DNA of 64,000 bases from Brassica napus. Lineage: Eukaryota; Streptophyta; Magnoliopsida; Brassicales; Brassicaceae. Shown here piece by piece: positions 10,045 through 19,700 of the stretch. Location of the stretch: positions 124,001-188,000 of the forward strand of contig NW_026014893.1 of NCBI RefSeq assembly GCF_020379485.1, in the 5' to 3' direction. The stretch's first letter is position 1, and every line of letters starts with the position of its first letter. A program made the position numbers and the translations under genes. Under the pieces are notes generated by a model. That model had not been told where the DNA came from. It did not search any database and saw nothing but the letters and a program-made list of their open reading frames with translations.

Positions 10045-10645
10045 TGTTGAGATGAGCTGAGTTAAGTGAAGAAGGGAGATGAGGTTTGAGTAGAATGAGG
10101 AGAAGGGAGACTAGGAAGGTTTGGGAGCTTTGGGATCAACCAGTCCGTACAAGGCCGTACATGGCCGTACCATCCGTACAAGATGGGATCGACCAAAGCT
10201 CAACCAAACCCCACCACTAGTTACCCAAGTTACTTAAGTAAAGAGGAGAAGTTACCTTAGCCTTTGGAGGATGGATCAGACCGTTGGAAAGGATAAGGGA
10301 GAGTCTTGGACAGGCTGTCACAGCTGGAAAGTAAAAGCAAAAGGCATCAGCCAGCTAGAGAGGCCTCACACGGATGGCTCTCCTTATTGGATAGTTTTGA
10401 ATTAGGCATTGACTCCACATGCTTACCTTATCCTCTTGTATACGAAAACCCTAGCTCTCTCCTTCATATAAATATGTAAACTCTCTCATTAATAAGATTA
10501 AGCAAGTTATGAGTCTCTCTTAGTCTTTATTCTCACAATGATTCTATGCTAGACTCCTAATCTCATTTCATACTCAAATCTCTTCTAAAACACTTCTAGT
10601 CTTTCTTATTTACTCAGATTACTCTACTCAATCCTAAAAGTGATA
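10045..10645 (+). repeat. A1 3' LTR
   Basis: A 601-bp A-family LTR ends AGTGATA and is followed by ATATT, the target duplication, where element C resumes. CCGTAC sites lie at 10145-10180, including two exact TCCGTACAA. It matches the A2 LTRs very closely. Confidence 0.93.
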
Positions 10646-13600
10646 ATATTCAGTCCTAATGATGTAAAGTTTCAGGATATTAAAAGCAGCAAGGTGATTG
10701 GGAAAGGAGTTACTAAAGGAGAACTTTACTTACTTGAAGATCTTACTTCTGTTCCTAATCATTGTTGTTCATTTACATTTGCTTCTGATTCTGTCTCTAG
10801 TTTGAATAAGAATGCTTTATGGCATGCTAGACTAGGCCACCCTCATGTTAAACCTTTGAACTTAATGGTACCAGGTGTTATTTATGAGAATAAAGATTGT
10901 GAAACTTGTATCCTAAGCAAGCATTGTAAGAATGTGTTTCCTAAATTTACAACAGTCTATGAGAATTGCTTTGATTTGATTCATTCTGATGTGTGGACTG
11001 CTCCTTGTATGTCTAGGGATAACTTTAAGTACTTTGTCACATTCATTGATGAAAAATCCAAATACACCTGGTTAACCTTAATTCAAACCAAAGATAGGGT
11101 ACTTGATGCATTTAAGAACTTTCAAGCTTATGTGACTAACCATTATCATGCCGAGATTAAAATTTTTAGATCAGATAATGGAGGAGAGTACACAAGCTTG
11201 GCGTTCAAACAACATCTAGCTCAGCATGGAGTGCTCCATCAGACTAGTTGTCCCTATACTCCTCAGCAAAATGGGGTGGCTGAGAGGAAGAATAGACATC
11301 TCATGGAAGTGGCAAGGGCTCTCATGCTTCAAGCAAACGTTCCCAAAAGGTTTTGGAGTGATGATGTATCTATTGCATGCTACTTGATCAACAGAACTCC
11401 AACTAAGGTGTTAAGAGATCATGCTCCATTTGAAGTTCTAAACAAGCACAAGCCAGTCCTTGACTACTTGAGAGTCTTCGGATGCTTGTGTTATGTGCTG
11501 ATTCCGGGAGAGCTGCGCAACAAGCTTGAAGCTAGAAGCACCAAAGCCATGTTTATTGGTTATTCAACAACTCAAAAGGGGTATAGATGTTATGATCCAG
11601 TTACACAGAGGGTTTTGACTTCTAGAGATGTGAAGTTCATTGAATCACGTGGATACTATGATGAGAAGAATCAGGAAGACTTGAGGGATATTACATCATA
11701 CAAGGCTGGTGTGCTGCGGATTAGCTTGGAGAACCTAGGTATTAAGGTGTCTCAAGACCAAAATAGTGGAGGGAGCTGTCCGGGAACATCTCCACCACCC
11801 ATGGAAACCACAGAACAACCCCACCTTCATCATGAGGGGGGAGAAGAAACAGGAGCTCAAGAAAGCTCAAGTGATAGAAGAGGAGAGGATTTGGAGTCAC
11901 ATGATCAAGGTGGTGTAGAAACAACACAAAATGGTGTGGAGACCGAATCAGTACCAATGGGAGAGTCATCAGGTGATGAGACTCAAGAAGAAGTGAGAGA
12001 GCCGACTCCTCCTCAACCACAACAACAACTAAGAAGAAGTACAAGGCTGAGGAAGGATCCTTCCAGTTGGGTAAACACGAGAGTGTACTACAATGCCCAT
12101 GCTGTGGAGCATCCCTCTCAAGTTGTATGTTCATTTGCTCAATACCCTGAAGAACATTGTGCTTTTATGGTAAACTTGGACGAGAACTACATTCCAAGAA
12201 GCTATGAAGAGGCAATGATGGATAAAGAATGAAAGGAATCAGTTGGAGCTGAGGCAGGAGCTATGATCAAGAATGATACATGGTATGAGAGTGAGCTACC
12301 CAAAGGGAAGAAGGCTGTGACTAGTAGATGGATCTTCACAATCAAGTATAAGGCTGATGGAAAGGTTGAAAGGAAGAAGTCAAGACTGGTTGCAAGAGGC
12401 TTCACACAAACGTATGGAGAAGATTACATTGAGACCTTTGCACCAGTAGCTAAACTACACACAATCCGGATTGTCTTAAGCTTGGCTGTGAACCTTGGAT
12501 GGGGCTTATGGCAAATGGATGTGAAGAATGCCTTTCTACAAGGAGAACTTGAGGATGAAGTGTATATGCATCCACCTCCCGGCTTGGAACACTTAGTGAA
12601 GAGAGGGAATGTGCTGAGACTGAAGAAAGCTATCTATGGGCTGAAGCAATCACCAAGAGCTTGGTACAACAAGCTGAGTACTACCCTGAATGGCCGAGGC
12701 TTCAAGAAGTCTGAACTTGATCACACCCTTTTCACTCTCACTACTCCCTCAGGTATGATTGCACTCCTTGTGTATGTTGATGATATCATTATCACAGGAA
12801 GTGATAAGGAAGGTATCATAGCAACCAAGGAGTTCCTTAAATCCATGTTTGAGATAAAAGACTTGGGAGAAATGAAATACTTTCTTGGAATTGAGATATG
12901 TAGATCCAAGGAAGGTTTGTTCATGTCCCAAAGGAAGTATACACTTGATCTTTTGAAAGGTGCAGGTGCTTATGGAGGCAAGACAGCAAGGATGCCTATG
13001 GAGGATGGCTACAAAGTCCCACGAGAGGGGGAGATTGAAGACAGCAAACCTTATCAGGATCCTAAACTCTATAGAAAACTAGTTGGTAAATTGATTTACC
13101 TTACCATAACTAGACCTGATATTTGTTTTGCTGTGAATCAGGTGAGTCAACACATGCAAGTGCCTAAGGAGCATCACTGGCGCATGGTGGAGAGAATCCT
13201 GATGTATCTCAATGGCTCACCTGATCAAGGAGTATGGATGGGTTGCAATGGGAGCACTGAAGTGGTTGGATACTGTGATGCGGATTGGGCCGGTGATAGA
13301 GCAGACAGGAGATCAACCACAGGCTATTGCACATTCATTGGAGGCAACTTGGTTACATGGAAGAGTAAGAAGCAGAAGGTGGTCTCTTGCTCAAGCGCAG
13401 AAGCTGAGTATAGAGCTATGCTGAAGCTTACCAACGAGCTGGTGTAGATCAAAGGCATCTTGAAGCATTTGGAGATTGATCAAGCCACGCCAATGACAAT
13501 GCATTGTGATAACCAAGCAGCTATCCACATTGCCTCCAACTCGGTGTTCCATGAGAGAACCAAGCACATTGAAGTTGATTGCCACAAGGTGAGGCAGATG

Positions 13601-13744
13601 ATCATCCTAGGAGTCATCCTGCCATGCTACACAAGGAGTGAAGATCAGTTGGCTGATGTGTTCACCAAGGCTGCAAGACAGAAGACAATGGAGTCCATTC
13701 ACATCAGGCTGGGCCTCATTGATCTTGGGAAGAGAAGGAGCTGA
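10646..13744 (+). pseudogene. Element C pol: integrase, RT, RNase H with two nonsense codons
   Basis: This resumes the frame broken at 801. It encodes the HHCC zinc region (about 10820-10930), integrase D,D,E (about 10990-11285), the Arg-Arg-Ser-Thr linker (about 12030), RT with Tyr-Val-Asp-Asp (about 12774-12790) and RNase H (about 13277 onward). A TGA at 12230-12232 and a TAG at 13445-13447 each replace a conserved Trp codon, both G-to-A changes. The frame is otherwise kept to the stop at 13742. From about 8900/12740 onward its RT/RNase H DNA is nearly identical to B1, whereas upstream integrase is clearly more divergent. Confidence 0.92.
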
Positions 13745-13757
13745 TCCCCTTTGGCTG

Positions 13758-13839
13758 TGAGGTCTTTACTCTTTTTCCCTCATCAAGGTTTTGTCCCAAT
13801 GGGTTTTCCTTGGTGAGGTTTTTAATGAGGAAGATCTCA
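13758..13839 (+). other. 3'-UTR hairpin (element C copy)
   Basis: The outer stem pairs 13758-13766 with 13831-13839 (one wobble). The inner stem pairs CCTCATCAAGG (13778-13788) with CCTTGGTGAGG (13808-13818). Relative to A1 a T-A pair is replaced by C-G, a compensatory change. The loop is the same 19 nt. Confidence 0.8.
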
Positions 13840-13885
13840 TGGCTATCCAAGCTTAGACTTTCACAAAGCTAAGCTTGAGGGGGAG

Positions 13886-14458
13886 TGTTGAGATATGGAG
13901 ATGATTAAGTGAGAGGATCAAGGGTGTTCATAAGAAGAAAGCTCAAGAGAAGAGAAGTGGAAGTTGTGTACGGACATGTACGGATATGGAAGTGACCGTA
14001 CAGCTCAAGTACCTTGGGAAGGAAGGCAATCCGTTTATCTATCTTAGAAGTGGCCAAAGACTCGACCAGAGAGAGAGGCTTTAGGCCAGGACCGTTGGAG
14101 GATCAGATTGAACCGCGGCCTAGCTGTTGCTAGCTGTAAAGGCAAAAGGAGCATCTAGCAAAGATCCCTTTGGCATCAAGCGTGTAACAACTCTCATCCG
14201 TTCATTCAAAAGAGGCGCGCCCCTTCCCGGTTGACTCCACATGCTTAGTCTTTAGGATACGCTTTCACTATTACAAAACCCTTGTAGGTTGATCCATATA
14301 AATATGTACTCTCTCCATAATAATAAATCAGACAGTTCTATACTATTAATCTCTCTACACATTTCCATAATGATTCTCCATTAGTCACTAATCCTTTCTC
14401 TACTCAACCTAAATCATACTACTCTCTCATATACAACTCAGATTATCAAAAACTTATA
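13886..14458 (+). repeat. Element C 3' LTR
   Basis: A 573-bp LTR starts TGTTGAGATATGG after the purine tract and ends AACTTATA at the CentBr junction. It has GTAC-core sites at about 13975-14002 and a TATAAATA box near 14297. Its sequence differs clearly from the A and B LTRs. Confidence 0.9.
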
Positions 14459-15136
14459 GATTCATCTTGGTTTGATGATAATGACAAAGAAGTTTTCATA
14501 TTCCCAAATAGGAAAACTGGGATCACCTGATTTGAAAGTGGGATAGCTTCTTCATCCTAACTCCTATGAGATTTATTCAACTTCCTGGTGATTCTCCAGT
14601 ACTTTATTTATCAAAATCAAGCTTCTTACATCGCGATTCATCTTGGTTTGATTAGAATGACAAAGAAGTTGTCATATTCCCAAACAGGAAAACTGGGATC
14701 ACCTGATTTGAAAGTGTGATAGCTTCTTCATCCTAACTCCTATGAGATTTTTTCCACTTACTAGTGATTTTCCACTACTTTATGTATCAAAATCAAGCTT
14801 ATTACATCGCGATTCTTCCTGGTTTGATTAGAATGACAAAGAAGTTGTCATATTCTCATATTCCCAAACAGGAAAACTGGGATCACCTGAATTGAAAGTG
14901 GGATAGCTTCTTCATCCTAACTCCTATGAGATTTATTCAACTTCCTGGTGATTCTCCAATACTTTATGTATCAAAATCAAGCTTCTTACATCGCGATTCA
15001 TCTTGGTTTGATTAGAATGACAAAGAAGTTGTCATATTCCCAAACAGGAAAACTGGGATCACCTGATTTGAAAGTGGGATTAGCTTCTAAATCCTAACTC
15101 CTATGAGATTTATTCCACTTCCTAAGGATTCTCCAC
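14459..15136 (+). repeat. CentBr-type centromeric satellite, 3.8 monomers
   Basis: Four head-to-tail copies are seen: 14459-14634 (176 bp), 14635-14810 (176 bp), 14811-14994 (184 bp, with an 8-bp internal duplication in the TCATATTC segment) and 14995-15136 (142 bp, cut by the B2 LTR). Complete monomers contain AAGCTT (HindIII), one per monomer. Length, HindIII site and sequence agree with what I remember of the Brassica CentBr satellite, the main centromeric tandem repeat of the genus. This is the strongest clue to organism and chromosomal position. I cannot run a database match here. Confidence 0.87.
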
Positions 15137-15733
15137 TGTTGAGATGAGTTGAGACATATGAGAAGAGAGGTAAAGACACAAAGGAGTTGAGGGCATAAAG
15201 AGGGCAAAGGAGTTAAGAGAAGGAATGAGTTGATAGGGATGGTACGGACGGATAGGCCGTACCATTGGCCGTACAAAGGTAAAAGCGGCCAAGTAACTCT
15301 CCGGGTAACTTACATGGACTGACTTGAAGTTACACTTGACCAAGACCTTATCCGAAAGTTGGAAAGGATAAGGGAGGCGCGGCTTGACAGCTAGGACAGG
15401 CTGGCAAGAGCTGGAAAGGAAGAGCATCTAGTCTTGGATCAAGAAGATGCTTCAAACGTGTGGAGACTATCATTGGCCGGTTCAAATTAAAGCACCAGCT
15501 CTTCTTTGACTCTACATGCTTGCTTATCCTTATGATTTCGAAAACCCTAATGTGTATGGACCAATATATATTGTGAGCTCATCATTAATAAGAATCAGAC
15601 AGTTCTAAACAATTAATCTCTCTAGACTTTTCATAATGATTCTCCATTAGTCTCTTAATCTCTTAAGCTACTCAAATCTCTTCTTTATTCTCATCTAAAC
15701 TCAGATTATCTTTTACATTACTTAAAACTTATA
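15137..15733 (+). repeat. B2 5' LTR, followed by primer-binding site
   Basis: A 597-bp B-family LTR starts TGTTGAGATGAGTTGAG and ends CTTATA. CCGTAC sites lie at about 15243-15276. The primer-binding site TGGTATCAGAGC follows at 15734, and 15746-16006 is leader without a coding signal. Confidence 0.9.
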
Positions 15734-16014
15734 TGGTATCAGAGCCAGGTTGATTTCAATCTGAGTTCTTGGTGTTTTCTCTTGAAGATTCAAACTTGAA
15801 ACTTTAAGAGATCAAGTGAGTGTCTTTGAAGTGTTCGTGGAAGAATCTACATCACGGGGGTTTAATCTACGTTCGGGAGTTCTTATCTGGATCTTTGGAG
15901 GTTCTTTGAAGATTAAAGACAAGACACGAGGGGTTTGAAGCTGGTGGTGTGGTTCTAAGTCTCAAGATCAAGTCTTCTACAAGTTATTAAAGTGAAACTG
16001 TTGAAGATGGAAAG

Positions 16015-16615
16015 TATCACTTTTAGGATTGAGTAGAGTAATCTGAGTAAATAAGAAAGACTAGAAGTGTTTTAGAAGAGATTTGAGTATGAAATGAGAT
16101 TAGGAGTCTAGCATAGAATCATTGTGAGAATAAAGACTAAGAAAGACTCATAACTTGCTTAATCTTATTAATGAGAGAGTTTACATATTTATATGAAGGA
16201 GAGAGCTAGGGTTTTCGTATACAAGAGGATAAGGTAAGCATGTGGAGTCAATGCCTAATTCAAAACTATCCAATAAGGAGAGCCATCCGTGTGAGGCCTC
16301 TCTAGCTGGCTGATGCCTTTTGCTTTTACTTTCCAGCTGTGACAGCCTGTCCAAGACTCTCCCTTATCCTTTCCAACGGTCTGATCCATCCTCCAAAGGC
16401 TAAGGTAACTTCTCCTCTTTACTTAAGTAACTTGGGTAACTAGTGGTGAGGTTTGGTTGAGCTTTGGTCGATCCCATCTTGTACGGATGGTACGGCCATG
16501 TACGGCCTTGTACGGACTGGTTGATCCCAAAGCTCCCAAACCTTCCTAGTCTCCCTTCTCCTCATTCTACTCAAACCTCATCTCCCTTCTTCACTTAACT
16601 CAGCTCATCTCAACA
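16015..16615 (-). repeat. A2 3' LTR
   Basis: A 601-bp LTR, on this strand starting TATCACTTTTAGG and ending CTCAACA. CCGTAC (here GTACGG) sites lie at about 16481-16518. The purine tract complement CTCCCCCTCAAGCTT begins at 16616. Confidence 0.93.
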
Positions 16616-16656
16616 CTCCCCCTCAAGCTTAGCTTTGTGAAAGCCTAAGCTTGGAC

Positions 16657-16748
16657 AGCCATGAGATCTTCCTCATTAAAAACCTCACTAAGGAAAACCC
16701 ATTGGGACAAAACCTTAATGAGGGAAAAAGAGTAAAGATCTCATGACT
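16657..16748 (-). other. 3'-UTR hairpin (A2 copy)
   Basis: The outer stem pairs 16657-16670 with 16735-16748. The inner stem pairs CCTCACTAAGG (16683-16693) with CCTTAATGAGG (16713-16723). The sequence matches the A1 copy and starts 8 nt after the stop codon in element sense. Confidence 0.8.
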
Positions 16749-16755
16749 AAGGGGA

Positions 16756-19700
16756 TCAGCTGCTTCTCTTCCCAAGATCAATGAGGCCCAATCTAATATG
16801 AATGGACTCCATTGTCTTTTGCCTTGCAGCCTTGGTAAATACATCAGCCAACTGATCTTCACTCCTAGTATAACATGGCAAGATGACTCCTAGGACAATC
16901 ATCTGCCTCACCTTGTGGCAATCAACCTCAATGTGCTTTGTCCTCTCATGGAACACCGAGTTGGAGGCTATATGAATGGCGGCCTGGTTGTCACAATGCA
17001 TTGTCATTGGAGTGTCTTGTTTTATCTCCAAATGCTTCAAGATGCCCTTGATCCAAACTAGCTCGTTTGTAAGCTTCAGCATAGCTCTATACTCAGCTTC
17101 TGAACTTGAGCATGACACCACCTTCTGTTTCTTACTCTTCCAAGTCACCAAGTTGCCTCCAATGAATGTGCAATAGCCGGTTGTTGATCTCCTGTCAGCT
17201 CTATCACCTGCCCAATCTGCATCACAATAGCCCACCACTTCTGTGCTTCCATTGCACCCCATCCATACTCCTTGATCCGGCGAGCCATTCAGATACATTA
17301 GTAGCCTCTCCACCATACGCCAATGATGTTCCTTGGGAAGCTGCATGTGTTGACTCACCTGATTCACAGCAAAGCATATATCAGGTCTTGTGATGGTAAG
17401 ATAAATCAATTTGCCAACAAGTTTTCTATAGAGTTTAGGATCATGAAATGGCTTGCTGTCTTCAATCTCCCCCTCTCTTGGTACTTTGTAGCCATCCTCC
17501 ATTGGCATCCTTGCTGTCTTGCCTCCATAAGCACCTGCACCTTTCAAAAGATCAAGTGTATACTTCCTTTGGGACATGAACAAACCTTCCTTGGATCTAC
17601 AAATCTCAATTCCAAGAAAGTATTTCATTTCTCCCAAGTCTTTTATTTCAAACATAGACTTTAGAAACTCCTTGGTTGCTTTGATACCTTCCTTATCACT
17701 CCCTGTGATAATGATATCATCCACATACACAAGGAGAGCAACCATACCTGAGGGAGTAGTGAGGGTAAAGAGAGTATGGTCCAATTCTGACTTCTTAAAA
17801 CCTCGGCCGTTCAGAGTTGTGCTCAACTTGTTGTACCAAGCTCTTGGTGATTGCTTCAACCCATAGATAGCCTTCTTTAGCCTCAGTACATTCCCTCTTT
17901 TCACTAGATGTTCAAGACCAGGTGGAGGATACATGTATACTTCATCCTCAAGTTCTCCTTGTAAGAATGCATTCTTCACATCCATTTGCCACAATCCCCA
18001 TCCAAGATTAACTGCCAAGCTTAGTACAATTCTAATGGTATGTAACTTGGCTACTGGTGCAAATGTCTCAATGTAATCCTCTCCATATGTTTGAGTGAAC
18101 CCTCTTGCTACTAATCTAGTCTTCTTCCTCTCAATCTGCCCATCAGCCTTGTATTTGATTGTGAAGATCCATCTACTAGATACTGCCTTCTTCCCTTTTG
18201 GTAGTTCACTCTCATACCATGTATCATTCTTGATCATAGCTCCTGCCTCAGCTCCTACTGATTCCTTCCATTCCTTATCCTTCATTGCCTCTTCATAGCT
18301 TCTTGGAATGTGATTCTCATCTAAGTTTACCATGAATGCACAATGTGCTTCTGGATATTTAGCAAAAGAACACACGGCCTGAGTAGGATGCTTCACAGCT
18401 TGGGCATTGTAGTACACTCTTGTGTTTACCCAACTGGAAGGATCCTTTCTCAGCCTTGTACTTCTTCTCAACACTGGTCCTTCTTGCGCCATCTCTTGTT
18501 CTTCTTCTTGTGGCAGCACACTTGGTTCAGATCTTTCTTCTCCTAGCTGACTTGCTTCAGCTCCTTCTTCCCTTAGCTGACTCTCTTCAGCTTCTTGTTG
18601 ATCATTTGATTCCACAGCTTGATCATGAGAACCAGAACTCTCTTCTCTACTTGTCTCTTCACGGTTTTGAGTTCTTGTTTCATTCCCCCCCTCATGGTCA
18701 AGATTGGAGGTCTGATGATCCGGTACTGGAGTAGTGCTTCTTCCACCTTGATTCATGTTGATTCCAAGACCCTCTAGGATAATCCTCAATGTTTCAGCTC
18801 TATCAGAAGTGAGATCTTTCAAATCATCTTGAGTCTGCTCCTCATAGTATCCTTTTTCTTCAACAAACTTCACTTCTCTAGATACTAACACTCTCCTTGT
18901 GTTAGGATCATAGCACTTGTATCCTTTCTGACTTGATGAATATCCAATAAACATTGCCTTTGAACTCTTAGCTTCTAGCTTGTTTCTTATCTCTCCAGGC
19001 ACCATCACAAAACACAAACATCCAAAGATCTTCATATGCTCTAGAGAGGGTTTGTACTGATTCAGTACCTCAAACGGTGATTGTCCTTGAAGAATCAGAG
19101 TTGGTGTCCTGTTGATGAGATAACAAGCCGTAGCAACTGCATCACTCCAAAACTTCTTAGGCACGTTGGATTGAAACATCATGGACCTGGCTACTTCCAT
19201 CAAATGCCTGTTCTTCCTCTCAGCCACACCATTCTGTTGTGGGGTATAGGGACAGCTTGTCTGATGAAGGATTCCATGCTGAGATAGGTGTAGTTTGAAT
19301 GCTTGTCCCGTGTACTCTCCTCCATTATCTGACCTAAAAATCTTTATCTTGGCATTGTAATGGTTAGTCACATAGGCTTGAAAGTTTTTAAATGCATCAA
19401 GTACCCTATCTTTGGTTGGAATTAGGGTTAACCAGGTGTATTTGGATTTTTCATCAATGAAAGTTACATAGTACTTATGGTTGTCTCTAGACAGGCAAGG
19501 TGCAGTCCAAACATCAGAATGAATGAGATCAAAACATTTTTCATAAACAGTAGTAGACTTGGTAAAGACAGTTCTACAATGCTTGCCTAAAATGCAAGCT
19601 TCACACTCATTATTCTCAAAGGAAACACCTGGCAACATCAGTTTTAAAGCCTTATTATGAGGGTGTCCTAATCTAGCATGCCACAATGCATTTTTACTTA

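Larger units (their letters stand above)
802..10645 (+). mobile_element. Composite copia element A1 carrying a B-family element (A1/B1)
   Basis: A-family LTRs bound the block at 802-1397 and 10045-10645, and the 5-bp duplication ATATT flanks it (797-801 and 10646-10650). Inside, the A-type gag to integrase region (1645-4550) is followed by a B-family 5' LTR (4551-5151) and a complete B gag-pol. The expected B 3' LTR and the A-type RT/RNase H are missing. The last ~150 bp before the 3' LTR match A2 and not element C. This fits a B element inserted into A1, followed by homologous recombination between the two pol 3' ends that removed the B 3' LTR. The A LTRs differ at about five sites plus a 5-bp gap. 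Confidence 0.88.
1..14458 (+). mobile_element. Ty1/copia element C, 5' truncated by window, split by A1/B1
   Basis: The element is seen as two pieces, 1-801 and 10646-14458, that join in sequence once the insertion at 802-10645 and one copy of its ATATT target duplication are removed. It carries the end of gag, protease, integrase, RT and RNase H, then a 3'-UTR hairpin, a polypurine tract and a 3' LTR that ends directly against CentBr satellite at 14459. Its 5' LTR and gag start lie before the window. The coding part has at least three in-frame stops, so it is older than its insertion and not autonomous. Its insertion site in satellite is direct sequence evidence; the 5' target duplication cannot be seen. 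Confidence 0.9.

Noticed and set aside
10646..14458. Element C 3' part as a separate truncated element beginning at the A1 3' LTR
   Set aside because: It continues exactly from 801 across the ATATT duplication within the same codon context, so the two pieces are one element.
14459..15136. Possible CRISPR-like or minisatellite array
   Set aside because: The repeats are contiguous 176-bp units without spacers and carry HindIII sites, so they are a centromeric satellite.
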